From: JAKANT01 sp035502095
GTDB taxonomy: Bacteria; Pseudomonadota; Gammaproteobacteria; Burkholderiales; Burkholderiaceae_F
DNA: 64,000 nt
Direction of reading: 5' to 3'
Assembly (NCBI GenBank): GCA_035502095.1
Contig: DATJUX010000030.1
Location: 1 to 64,000 of the forward strand
The position numbers were made by a program, and so were the translations under genes. The number at the start of each line of letters is the position of its first letter. Position 1 is the first letter of the stretch. Shown here one piece after another: positions 17,912 through 26,815 of the stretch. The notes under the pieces were generated by a model. The model ran no database searches. It saw only the letters and a list, made by a program, of their open reading frames with translations, and was not told where the DNA came from.

Positions 17912-18471
17912 CCTCAAGGCGGGAACGACGTCGTGGGGCGAGCCGCTTCCGTGGCAGCGCATGGCGACGCTCGGGACCAAACTTCGCATCAAGCCAGGCG
18001 ATGGCATTACTGCGTAAGAATTTGGTGACCTTCCTGGCGCCAGGACCGCGCCCGTGTCGTGGCCCTCTTGGACAACGCCGGATTAGGGTCCTCAATCTCG
18101 CTTTCACCAGCGGCGACCATCGCTGGCGCGACGAAGAGCAGTCATCATTGTTGGGATCGCCGCGAAAATCTCACGCCTACGAAGCGTCCAACCTCAATGC
18201 CTCATTCTCGAAGATCTTTCCAGCGCTCGAATCATCCGCGCATTTTGGGAGCAACCGCTGGGGCAACTCCAAGGAGAAACCGAAGGCCGGTCTGGTGCGC
18301 GCCGGGGCAACGACCGAATCTCGAACCGGGTGGGGAAAATTGGATCCCCATCCTGGGGAGAATTGGGTTGCTGTCTGCAAGTCAGACCAAAGGCGACGGT
18401 TTGGTGACCCTTCGCTTTGTTTCTCACACTAGGCTTCGTCACGTCGTAGAAACCGCCTGTGCGAGGAGAAG
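17912..18471. other. Gene-free stretch with IS21-type 23-bp repeats
   Basis: No coding region can be supported. At 18331-18343 and 18354-18366 the near-identical 13-mers TGGGGAAAATTGG and TGGGGAGAATTGG start exactly 23 bp apart. Repeats of this type and period occur in the non-coding right ends of IS21-like elements, so this may be an element fossil; no transposase remnant is seen next to it. Confidence 0.4.
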
Positions 18472-19302
18472 ATGCAAGCGAGCGCGACATATTCAGAAGC
18501 GGTGAGCAGCGCTGCTCGGGCCCGTCCGAGTTGGCCCGGCCGCCATGAGGTGGCACTTTGGAGCACGCATACACCGTGGTCCGCACCCCAACCGCACGTC
18601 GTGGTGGTCGGTGATGACCGGTTGGCTTGAGGCTCTATATCGGAGTACCTGAAGGAGAGCAGCTTCAAGGTCACGAGCGTGCCTAACGGCGCGAAGATGC
18701 TGGAAGCTCTGAACACTTGCCAGGTCGACGTAGTCCTGATCGCACTGCCGCCGGGCAGCGAAAATGCGGTTCAGCTGGCGCGGCGACTGCGTGAAGAGTC
18801 GCCGGTTTTGATCATCCTGCTTAGCTCACGCCGTGAGGAAGCCGACCTTGTCATGGCGTTGGAGCTTGGCGCAGACGATTGCCTGACCAAACCGTTCAGC
18901 CAGCGTGAACTGCTCGCACGCGTGCGCGCCCTACTGCGCCGTCGACAAATGGATGCGCGGGCCGGTAAGGCGCAGGGCGTGCGCGCCTATCGCTTCGACC
19001 GTTGCGAGCTGAATCTGAACACCCGGCGACTAATCACGCACGACAAGGCCCATACCGCGCTCAGCAATGGTGAATTCAACCTCTTGGTGGCGCTGCTTGG
19101 CGCCGACGAGCGCACCCTGAGCCGCATGCCGTTCCTTGAGCTTTCGCGGGTGCACGACCACGAGGTCTACGACCGAGCCGTCGACGTTCAGATCATGCGC
19201 TTGCGCCGAAAGATCGAAGGCGAATATTCCAAACCGCGCTGCCTGCTCACCGTGCGCGGTGCCGGCTACCGTGTCGGGGTACCGGTGGAGCCCGTCTACT
19301 GA
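18472..19302 (+). pseudogene. OmpR-type response regulator broken by an in-frame stop
   Basis: An ATG at 18472 with an ideal ribosome site (GAGGAGAAG) opens a frame that enters the receiver domain (HVVVVGDDRLA), meets TGA at 18628-18630, and then continues in the same frame as a receiver (SISEYLKESSF ... IILLSSR ... LTKPFSQRELLARVRALLRR) and an OmpR winged helix ending VRGAGYRVGVPVEP. The phospho-acceptor Asp is replaced: the strand reads DVVLIALPPG where DxxLLDL is expected, and the acidic pocket reads GDD. Only read-through or a restart at GTG 18679 would give a product. Either a pseudogene or a phosphorylation-independent regulator with a stop. No histidine kinase is adjacent. Confidence 0.75.
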
Positions 19303-19935
19303 GCGTCTTGCAAAGACGCAGACCTGCTGCGGCCGCGGGCCGCCGCTAGGACGGCACGACACAAGGGGCCTGACCGGCGGAAAATTCCCTGCGGCCGGGC
19401 GCGCCGCGCGCACACCGGCGACGCGGGCCGCCATTTCCGCGCTGGGGCGCGGAACGCGCTGTTCAGTGAAGAATTCCCGACCACTGCTCGTGCGACGTCA
19501 CGCGCAGGATCTCGGCATCGCCACAACGTTCTTCCCGCGGCCCGATCACGACGCCAAACTCGACCTCCGGTCCAGCATCTGGGAAGCGGGCGGAGCGTCT
19601 CATTGTTCGGACCGAGGATCGAACTGCTCGCCCTCCGCAAGACCACCGGTACCTTAGGCATCGCCATCCCCGGATGCGCAACGTTTCTTGGCCGGCTGGT
19701 TGCGACATGCGTGCAAGCAAGTCCGATCGTCCGGAGGCGGTTGGGAACGGGCTCGACCGGCACTCACCGAAGTCCGACCGAATCGAGACCGTTCGCTGAC
19801 CACGTTCGGCGCACCACTCATTACGCTCCCCCACGTGTCAATCCCAGCCGAAGCGGGCCACCCATAGTCCGCGTCGCCCGACGAACCGGGGCTTCCGCGC
19901 CGACGCACGGGCTGGCTCAATGAAATCACCAACGT
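19303..19935. other. No recognisable gene
   Basis: About 630 bases between the response regulator and the pqi operon. A minus-strand frame ends EEERCGDAEIL-like at 19463 but has no supportable start or family. I see no feature I can defend. Confidence 0.4.
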
Positions 19936-20568
19936 GTGCCTGCAAATGACGTGCAGCAGATGAAAGCCAAAGAAACCTCACCATCGCTGCTGTGTCCGCA
20001 CTGCGACCTGTTGGTAGCGGCGTCAAGACTGCAGGCAGATGAATCAGCGCACTGCCCGCGCTGCCGCGTCGAGCTTGACCGCGGCAGGCGCGTCTCGAAA
20101 ACGACCGTGCGCGCCATCGCGGCAAGCGCGGTCCCGCTTTGGGTCGTGATGAATGCGTTTCCGCTCGTCACGCTCACGCTGGGCGGCGAGCGTTGCGACA
20201 GCACCCTTTTCGGCGCCGCTCTGGCCATGTTGAACAGTGGGATGCCGGCCCTCGCCGCGCTGGTTGTCCTGACGGCGATCGTAGCCCCCGCTGCAGAGAT
20301 CCTCCTGGCCTTGCACATTCTTGCCAATTTGTCGGGTTCGACGCGCGTCGATCGGCTCGGTCGCGTCGTGAGATGGCTCAAACGCATCAGGCACTGGAGC
20401 ATGGCCGACGTGTTCTTGCTGGGCTGCCTGGTATCGGTGGTGAAGCTGTCGCATCTGGCGCATCTGGTCGTCGGTCCTGCGCTGTGGGCCTGCGGGTTGC
20501 TGCTTCCGGCACTGGCCTTCGTGACCGTCCATGTCCAGCCACAGCGGCTGTTTGGTTCAACGCCATGA
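19936..20568 (+). CDS. pqiA: PqiA-like inner membrane protein, N-terminal half
   Basis: 210 residues: a zinc-ribbon pair (LLCPHCDLLV and AHCPRCRVEL) followed by four membrane helices, the PqiA domain. PqiA works with PqiB and PqiC to carry lipid between inner and outer membranes. In E. coli one PqiA has two such halves; here they are separate genes that overlap by ATGA at 20565. The GTG at 19936 or the ATG at 19960 could be the start; neither has a strong ribosome site. Confidence 0.85.
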   Translation: MPANDVQQMKAKETSPSLLCPHCDLLVAASRLQADESAHCPRCRVELDRGRRVSKTTVRAIAASAVPLWVVMNAFPLVTLTLGGERCDSTLFGAALAMLNSGMPALAALVVLTAIVAPAAEILLALHILANLSGSTRVDRLGRVVRWLKRIRHWSMADVFLLGCLVSVVKLSHLAHLVVGPALWACGLLLPALAFVTVHVQPQRLFGSTP

Positions 20569-21200
20569 CGCCCGCATCGTTGGAACCGACACTCGGTCGA
20601 CGCGCCGGTCTCGCGCTGTGCCGCGGCTGCTCTGCAATCAACCGTCTCGGCACGAACCCGGGGTGTGCGCGCTGTGGCGAGACGATCGAGGCGCGCATTC
20701 CACGCAGTCGGGAGAAGACCTGCGCCTATCTGGTCGCCGCCGTGATCCTGTACGTGCCTGCAAACATGCTTCCAGTCATGCATACGAGCAGCCTGTTGCT
20801 CGAGCAGGACGACACGATCCTGAGCGGCGTTCTGTTCCTGCTTCAGTCCGGCTCGTGGCCGCTGGCGCTGCTGGTGTTTGTGGCCAGCATCGTGGTGCCG
20901 CTGCTGAAGATCCTCGCCCTTTCGGTACTCGTGTGGCTGGACGCGCGTGGGTCGACTGCACATCTTCTCGCACGCACACAGCTGTACAGGGCAGTCGAAT
21001 TTATCGGCCGTTGGTCGTTGCTCGACATTTACGCGGTGACGCTGCTGGTCGCTGTCGTGCGCATGGGCCGGGTCGCCGCGATCGCACCCGGACCCGGCGC
21101 GCTTGCCTTTGCCGCGGTGGTGGTCCTCACCATGCTCGCTGCGGCAAGCCTCGACCCTCGCTCTGCGTGGGATTCCCTGGATAAACATCCCCATGAGTGA
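20565..21200 (+). CDS. pqiA: PqiA-like inner membrane protein, C-terminal half
   Basis: 211 residues with its own zinc ribbon (LCRGCSAIN and GCARCGETIE) and four hydrophobic segments (LVAAVILYVPANMLPVM, LLVFVASIVVPLLKIL and others). It matches the second half of PqiA. Translation is coupled to both neighbours: ATGA overlap upstream and an 8-base overlap with pqiB downstream. Confidence 0.88.
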   Translation: MTPASLEPTLGRRAGLALCRGCSAINRLGTNPGCARCGETIEARIPRSREKTCAYLVAAVILYVPANMLPVMHTSSLLLEQDDTILSGVLFLLQSGSWPLALLVFVASIVVPLLKILALSVLVWLDARGSTAHLLARTQLYRAVEFIGRWSLLDIYAVTLLVAVVRMGRVAAIAPGPGALAFAAVVVLTMLAAASLDPRSAWDSLDKHPHE

Positions 21201-22821
21201 ACCGCTGCCCCCCGCGCAAGTTGTGAGCGTAGCCGCGCTACGCCGACGCGTTCCGTCTCTCATCTGGCTCGTGCCAATCGTTGCCGCGGCGATCGGCATC
21301 TGGATGGTCGTGCACGCGTGGCTCGGGCAAGGTCCCGTCATCACGATCCGCTTCCGGAGCGCCGAGGGAATCGACGCCGGGAAGACCAAGATTCGCTACA
21401 AGGAAGTGGAAATCGGCGAGCTGAAAGCGCTCACTCTTTCCGAAGACCGCAAGTCGATCGTCGCGACGGCGCAGATCGGCAAGAATGCTCAGGATCTGCT
21501 GAGGCGCGACGCCAAATTCTTCGTCATCCGCCCGCGCATCTCCGGGGGCACCGTCTCGGGTCTGAGTACGCTTCTTTCTGGCGCTTACATCGCGCTCGAA
21601 CCTGGCGCGGCTGCGGAAACCGCGCGATCGTTCACCGGACTGGAGAAACCACCGGTTGTCAACGGTGACATGCCGGGGCGGGAATTCATCCTGCATGCCG
21701 ATCAGCTCGGATCGCTCGACTATGGCACGCCCTTGTTCTACCGGCGCGTCAACGTGGGGCATGTGACGCGCTACTCACTCAGCGCTGACGGCAGCGGCGT
21801 CGAAATCGGCGTTTTCATTGACGCCCCGAACGACCGTCTGGTGACGTCGAACACGCGCTTCTGGCATGCGAGCGGCGTCGATGTCTCGATTGACGCGAGC
21901 GGGTTCAAAGTCTCGACGCAATCGCTGGCGGCGATCATCGAAGGCGGCATCGCGTTCCAGGACCTGAACGACGTGCCGGAGACTGCTGAGCCGGCGCCGT
22001 CCGGCGCTTCTTTCACGTTGTATGCGGATCGCGCTCAGGCGTTACAGCCGCCGGACCAGCACCGGGAGCGGTTCGTGCTGTATTTCCCCGAATCGCTGCG
22101 CGGACTGAACGTCGGCGCGCCGGTCGACTTCCGCGGAATCGTCATCGGTGAAGTGAAGGCGCTCGGCGTTGAATACGGGAAAGCAGGCTCGATGCGCTTT
22201 CCCGTCAGCGTCGATGTGTATCCGGATCGGTTGCGTGCGCGCTCGATGAACGGCAACTGGCCGGGCCGTGACGGCGAATCGCTAGGCAACGCCATCATCG
22301 ATCATTTGATCGTCCAAGGCATGCGGGCGCAGCTGCGGAGCGCGAATCTACTTACTGGCCAGCTCTACATCGCGCTGGACTTCTTCCCCGAAGCGCCGCG
22401 CGCCGCCGTCGACTGGTCGCACCAGCCACCCGTAGTGCCGACCGTAGCCGGCGGATTGACCGAGATCCAGGAATCGATCGGGCACATCGCACGGCGGATC
22501 GATCGCATTCCCATCGAGCGACTCTCAGCCGACTTGTCACGCTCGCTTCAGTCGCTGGACGCGGCGCTAAAGAGCACCCAGAGGCTTGTCGAGCAGGTCG
22601 ACACGCAGGTCGCGCCGCAGGCCACGCGCGCGTTCGCCGAGGCCGAACAGGCGCTCAAGGCCGCCAACGCCGTTCTGGCAGAGGATGCGCCGTTGCAGAG
22701 CGACCTGCACGATGCCCTCGGGCAAGTCGCACAGGCGGCGCGCTCGCTCAGTGTGCTGACTGACTACCTGGAACGGCATCCGGAGTCACTGATTCTCGGC
22801 AAGGCGCAGGACACTCGATGA
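21193..22821 (+). CDS. pqiB: PqiB, MCE-domain lipid transport tunnel protein
   Basis: 542 residues. One N-terminal membrane anchor (SLIWLVPIVAAAIGIWMVV) and a periplasmic part with three MCE/MlaD domains (starting near GPVITIRFRSAEGIDAG, GREFILHADQLGSLDYG and RFVLYFPESLRGLNVGAPVDF), then a C-terminal coiled coil (about 440-530). In E. coli this protein forms a hollow tube spanning the periplasm. ATG 21193 lies within the end of the upstream gene; the pqiC ATG overlaps its stop. Confidence 0.92.
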   Translation: MSEPLPPAQVVSVAALRRRVPSLIWLVPIVAAAIGIWMVVHAWLGQGPVITIRFRSAEGIDAGKTKIRYKEVEIGELKALTLSEDRKSIVATAQIGKNAQDLLRRDAKFFVIRPRISGGTVSGLSTLLSGAYIALEPGAAAETARSFTGLEKPPVVNGDMPGREFILHADQLGSLDYGTPLFYRRVNVGHVTRYSLSADGSGVEIGVFIDAPNDRLVTSNTRFWHASGVDVSIDASGFKVSTQSLAAIIEGGIAFQDLNDVPETAEPAPSGASFTLYADRAQALQPPDQHRERFVLYFPESLRGLNVGAPVDFRGIVIGEVKALGVEYGKAGSMRFPVSVDVYPDRLRARSMNGNWPGRDGESLGNAIIDHLIVQGMRAQLRSANLLTGQLYIALDFFPEAPRAAVDWSHQPPVVPTVAGGLTEIQESIGHIARRIDRIPIERLSADLSRSLQSLDAALKSTQRLVEQVDTQVAPQATRAFAEAEQALKAANAVLAEDAPLQSDLHDALGQVAQAARSLSVLTDYLERHPESLILGKAQDTR

Positions 22822-23441
22822 ATGCTTTCGTACGCTTGCTCAAACTTGCAGGAGCGCTCTATGCCGCTGCCGTCCTGGCGGGGTGCGCCGCCCGCTCGGT
22901 CGAACACTTCTATACGGTTTCGGGACCGCTCTCCGTGTCGACCGGTGCCGATGCGCCCCGGATCGTGGTTTCACCTTTAGCAATCCCGCCCATGATCGAT
23001 CGCCCGCAATTCGTCGTGCGCGCCTCCGCGCATGAACTGAGCGTTCTCGAGAACCACCGCTGGGCGGAACCGCTGTCTCTTGATCTGACCCATGCGCTCG
23101 TGGAGGAGTTGCGCAAATCGCCGGGCGGCTTCGAATTTGCAGAGCGCGACGCCGTACGCCCACGCACGACGCCGCTCGAACTCGAGGTGACCATTTCCGA
23201 ATTGGTTGCAGGGCCAGGACCGAGCGCGCCGCTGCGAGCTTTCTGGGTGTTGAGGAACCGCCAGAAGACTTGTGCCATTTCAGGCCGCTTCGGCACTGAA
23301 GTACCTGTGCAGCCCGGCTACGCGGGGATCCCGCCGGCGTACGCGCTGGCGATGTCTCGCCTCGCCGAGGCGATCACAGAGGGCATCAGCCACAGCACGT
23401 CATGCGGGGAGTCGGCACGCGCAAACGCCGGCCAACTCTGA
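22818..23441 (+). CDS. pqiC: PqiC outer-membrane lipoprotein
   Basis: 207 residues with a lipoprotein signal peptide and lipobox LAGC (Cys near residue 23). The mature part begins ARSVEHFYTVSGPLSV, the usual start of the PqiC/ABC-type transport auxiliary family (DUF330), with PPMIDRPQFVVRASAHEL further on. It is the outer-membrane partner of PqiB. ATGA overlap with pqiB. Confidence 0.88.
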   Translation: MNAFVRLLKLAGALYAAAVLAGCAARSVEHFYTVSGPLSVSTGADAPRIVVSPLAIPPMIDRPQFVVRASAHELSVLENHRWAEPLSLDLTHALVEELRKSPGGFEFAERDAVRPRTTPLELEVTISELVAGPGPSAPLRAFWVLRNRQKTCAISGRFGTEVPVQPGYAGIPPAYALAMSRLAEAITEGISHSTSCGESARANAGQL

Positions 23442-23580
23442 AAGCCTGCATCGCTGCCGACCGACGAACTGGCGCGCCAGTCAGCATGCAGGTAGGAGCA
23501 GCTTCAACTCGCAGCAATCGATGACGCAACAACGCTGCGCTGGAAGCAGACATTGCCGGGACCCTATCGTGCTCTTGACA

Positions 23581-23831
23581 TCACCGGTGATGGACCTGGG
23601 ATAGCGAGCCTGTCTCGATCGGTGGGTCGTTGAAGCGGTACTGGAATTCGGCACGGTAGCGGTGCGCGTACTCGGCGAAGTCGAAGGCGTGGCAGGTGCT
23701 GGCGATGAGGTCTTCAGATTGCCCAGCAGCGTGTTGACGGCCTTGAACTGCGGCAGCTTCACGCTGGTTTGGCCGCCGCCAATGACGTGACGCTCATGCT
23801 CGGCGCCGATCAGAACGATGGCCGCGGACAC
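23581..23831 (-). pseudogene. IS1595-family transposase, C-terminal remnant
   Basis: The minus strand reads HERHVIGGGQTSVKLPQFKA then NTLLGNLKT in one frame and TCHAFDFAEYAHRYRAEFQY-RFN in another, the typical end of ISXO2-like DDE transposases. A frameshift near 23715 and the missing N-terminus make it inactive. Confidence 0.75.
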
Positions 23832-23967
23832 ATCGGCGGTGACGTCGGCCTACGCGCCGGGCGCCGACCTGTTCGAGCGCCATCGTGGCCGGTCCGACTT
23901 GGCCGAACGGCGCAAGGAACTCATGACCGACGCCTGGGCCCGCAAGCACCGGACGCGGCGCGGCTAA
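23818..23967 (+). CDS. Small antitoxin-like ORF
   Basis: A 49-codon frame from ATG 23818 to TAA 23965-23967. The last 35 residues (DLFERHRGRSDLAERRKELM and a basic tail) look like the C-terminal end of a small antitoxin, and a PIN-domain toxin remnant follows. Its first codons overlap the IS1595 remnant, so the true N-terminus was probably lost at the insertion junction. Confidence 0.3.
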   Translation: MAADTSAVTSAYAPGADLFERHRGRSDLAERRKELMTDAWARKHRTRRG

Positions 23968-24001
23968 GCCGCGAGCGCCCCGGCGACCAGCGCCGGCGCT
24001 T

Positions 24002-24420
24002 GCGGTCGTCGACAGCGGCCCGCTGATCGCTCTTTTCACCGCATCCGACCGCTGGCATGCCGCAATGATAGCTTGGCTACGAGAACACCAGGACGTGCGC
24101 CTGGTCACCACCTGGCCCGTCCTTACGGAGGTGTGCGCTTTGCTGGCCCGGCGGCGGCACAACGAAGCGGCGCTGGACTATCTGCGCTGGATTCAGCGCG
24201 GAGCGCTCGACGTCGATCGCGCCGGTGTGACCACGCTTGCGAACGTGCTCGCCATCAGCGAGCGCTTCGCCGACCTGCCATCGACCTGGCTGACGCTTCG
24301 GTGGCGGAAGCGGCCGCACGACTCCGTATCGGCGCCGTCGTGTCGATTGACGCCGATTTCGACGTGCGTCGCGACCTCCGGGGCAAGCCGCTCGTGAACC
24401 TGCTACGCGCGTCGAAATGA
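24002..24420 (+). pseudogene. VapC-like PIN-domain toxin remnant
   Basis: One frame gives AVVDSGPLIALFTASDRWH with the first catalytic Asp of a PIN ribonuclease, then WPVLTEVCALLARR with the Glu. At about 24283 homology shifts by one base and continues as DLADASVAEAAARLRIGAVV and SIDADFDVRR with the last Asp pair. No start codon is present in frame (the frame is open only back to a stop at 23924), so the gene is doubly damaged. Confidence 0.65.
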
Positions 24421-24667
24421 GGCGCCGCGAGGCCGCGCGCCGGCTTGAAGCCACCGTGGCTAGCCAGGAGGAAACGGATTGCAGCTGCACACGACGCGGA
24501 GCGTTCAAGCGTCCGCAACCGAATCGCGGCCATGCGGCACCGCAGCTCTCGTCGCCCGAAGAACTCAGGTAGTTCCGCAGGCGCCTCGGTTGCGTCTGAA
24601 TGCCCGCTCGACACAGTGATTGGGCGGCACCCAGCGGGTGCCTTCGGCGCTGCCATGAACAACCACG

Positions 24668-25429
24668 CTACTTCGCTACTCGCTTAGCTAGGCGCGACTC
24701 CCGTCGAAGCGCAGCCGCCGCTCGCGAAGACTCAGCATCACGCAAAGCGCCGCTCGCCGCAACAGGTTCGAGTGTTTCGGCAAGAAGGCTGTCCGGTCGA
24801 ATCTCGGCGGGCGCGAGCGGCTGTCTCGAGATCCGGTCGGCCGTCTTGGTGTCGACGCCCAGAGCTCGCAGCGCTGCCGCCGCCGTCTGCTCGGCGAAGT
24901 CCGGCTCGCAGCCCGGGTCGAGCATGCAGTTCGCAGCGCCCAGCACGGATCCCGCCACGATGTTCAGCGCCAGGGCGATCGGCATTTTCTTGAAGCGCCC
25001 CCGACGCAGACCGGTATTCAAGTCCCGCCGGACGAAGTCCAGCAGCACATCGGGGCCGCGCGCGTCGGGCCATCCCAGCCGTACGAGGAAGCCAGCCACG
25101 ATCGGGTGGCTGATGGAAAGGCGCGCCACGAGCCTGATGCCGCAGGCCACCCGTTCCGCCGGGTCCTTGTAGCTGAGCACGACCGGCTCAGCCATGCGGA
25201 TCAGTTCGTTCGCGATCTCGACCGCCAGCTCGCGCACCAGCACGTCGGGGGCCGGGAAGTACTTGTAGAACGTCCCGCGCGAAACCTCGGCCGCGGAGAT
25301 GACGTCGTCGATCGACATCGCGGCCGGACCGTTCTGGGCGACCAGCCGCAGTGCAGTGGCCATCAGGCGTTGACGCATTCGTTCGCGCCGCTCGGCCGCA
25401 ACGCGGGGTCGGTGGTCGTCGATTTCCAT
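24668..25429 (-). CDS. TetR-family regulator of the catabolic operon
   Basis: 253 residues from ATG 25429 (MEIDDHRPRVAAERRERMRQ). The helix-turn-helix is at about residues 28-70 (AMSIDDVISAAEVSRGTFYKYF). The long C-terminal ligand domain is not diagnostic. An upstream extension of the frame to 25513 exists but runs into the operator-like repeats, so I prefer 25429. Divergent from the FadL-type porin gene, with three 17-bp-spaced palindromes between them, so it most likely represses the operon at 25616-33576 until its substrate is present. Confidence 0.85.
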   Translation of the reverse strand: MEIDDHRPRVAAERRERMRQRLMATALRLVAQNGPAAMSIDDVISAAEVSRGTFYKYFPAPDVLVRELAVEIANELIRMAEPVVLSYKDPAERVACGIRLVARLSISHPIVAGFLVRLGWPDARGPDVLLDFVRRDLNTGLRRGRFKKMPIALALNIVAGSVLGAANCMLDPGCEPDFAEQTAAAALRALGVDTKTADRISRQPLAPAEIRPDSLLAETLEPVAASGALRDAESSRAAAALRRESRLAKRVAK

Positions 25430-25499
25430 TCGGGTTGCCAATAGGTCCGGATCCGACCGGATAGTCCAGAACGACACAATTGTCAAGTTGCCTATTATT

Positions 25500-25544
25500 G
25501 TCATGATGACCATTGCGTCATGATGACGTTGATGCCATTATGAC
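25500..25544. promoter_or_regulatory. Three iterated operator-like palindromes
   Basis: GTCATGATGAC at 25500-25510, the same 11-mer at 25517-25527, and a weaker GCCATTATGAC at 25534-25544; starts are exactly 17 bp apart. Each full copy is an odd palindrome (GTCAT-G-ATGAC). Candidate TetR-family sites controlling the divergent promoters. Confidence 0.6.
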
Positions 25545-25615
25545 GTGCCGCGACACGAAGAGCATGAGGGCGCTGGCCTGGAGCTTCGCTTCCAACAACG
25601 ATCCAAGGAGAACGG

Positions 25616-26803
25616 ATGTCCCGACTGTTGCCAGCATTTCCCGTGGTCGCGGCTGTGGCCGTGTGCGCGGTCGCCGCGGCCCCCGGCGTGGCACTCGCCA
25701 TCAACGGCGCCCAGCCGGGCGGCATAGGGGTCAAGAACGCGGCCATGGGCGGCGCATCGATCGCGCTGCCGCTCGACGCCGTCGCCGCCGCCAACAACCC
25801 GGCCGGCATGGCGTTCGTGCGGACCTCGGCGGCGGTGGATGCGCAGATGTTTCGTGGCAACTCCTCGTCTGACTACGTGCTGCCCGGCAACCATCTCGAG
25901 AACCGGCAGACAGCCGTGGCCCCGGAGGCGGGCTACAACCAGCAACTGTCTCCGGCATGGACGGCCGGGTTCAGCCTCGCGTCCGCCGGCGTCGGTTCCG
26001 ACTACAAGCAACCTGCCTTGCCGGTCCCGGGCGCGGGCAACGCCAAGACGTCACTGCGCGTTGCCGAGCTGGTTCCCACTGTCGCGTGGAAGCCGCGCGC
26101 CGACCTTGCGCTGGGCGTGGGCCTGAATATCGCTTACGAGCGGTTCGAGGCAGACGGCGTCGTCGTCCCCGCGCCCGTCCCCGGCGGGCTGGCGCCGGTG
26201 CCGACGCACGGCAAACAGGCCGCCACGGGAGCCGGACTGCGCGCCGGATTCCTCTGGAAGCCGACCAGCGAACTCTCTTTCGGCGGCACCGCCAAGTCGC
26301 GCACGCGCATGAGCAAGCTCGACGGCTACGACCAGGACCTGCTCTCCTACAGCGAGGGACGTATCGATCTCCCCCCTCAGTACGGCTTCGGCGTGGCGTG
26401 GATGCCGACGCAACGCCTGACGATCGCCGCCGACTGGCTGCGCATCCTCTGGGGCGACATCAAGGTGATGCAGGACCCTAACGGCTTTCACTGGCGCAAT
26501 CAGCCCGTGTACCGGGCCGGCGTCGCCTGGGAGTTCGATCCAAGTTGGACGCTGCGTGCCGGCTTGAGCCGCAACCGCGGGCAGATCGAAAGCGATCGCA
26601 CGGTGCAGAACCTGCTCGTGCCGTCGATCCACGAGAAGGCCTACACCGCGGGCATCGGCTTTCGAGCCGGCAGGCGTTCGGAGATCAGCCTGGGCTACGA
26701 GTTGAATCCGCGCACCACGCTCGTGGGAACCGGCCCGAGCACCGGCACCAGCCTGACCAGCCAGGTGCAGATGTTCATGCTCGGCTACCAATACAGCTTC
26801 TGA
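25616..26803 (+). CDS. FadL/OmpP1-family outer membrane channel
   Basis: 395 residues. Signal peptide ending GVALA; mature start INGAQPGGIGVKNAAMGGAS is the usual FadL/TodX N-terminal plug (AGxGxxGxGGA-like), followed by NNPAGMAF. The C-terminus ends MLGYQYSF with the terminal Phe of a beta-barrel. Ribosome site AAGGAG. It probably lets the hydrophobic substrate of the downstream enzymes cross the outer membrane. First gene of the TetR-controlled operon. Confidence 0.88.
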   Translation: MSRLLPAFPVVAAVAVCAVAAAPGVALAINGAQPGGIGVKNAAMGGASIALPLDAVAAANNPAGMAFVRTSAAVDAQMFRGNSSSDYVLPGNHLENRQTAVAPEAGYNQQLSPAWTAGFSLASAGVGSDYKQPALPVPGAGNAKTSLRVAELVPTVAWKPRADLALGVGLNIAYERFEADGVVVPAPVPGGLAPVPTHGKQAATGAGLRAGFLWKPTSELSFGGTAKSRTRMSKLDGYDQDLLSYSEGRIDLPPQYGFGVAWMPTQRLTIAADWLRILWGDIKVMQDPNGFHWRNQPVYRAGVAWEFDPSWTLRAGLSRNRGQIESDRTVQNLLVPSIHEKAYTAGIGFRAGRRSEISLGYELNPRTTLVGTGPSTGTSLTSQVQMFMLGYQYSF

Positions 26804-26815
26804 CGTGGAGGCCGC

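Noticed and set aside
24421..24667. Minus-strand frame after the PIN remnant as a gene
   Set aside because: No motif, no ribosome site; probably further debris between the toxin remnant and the TetR gene.
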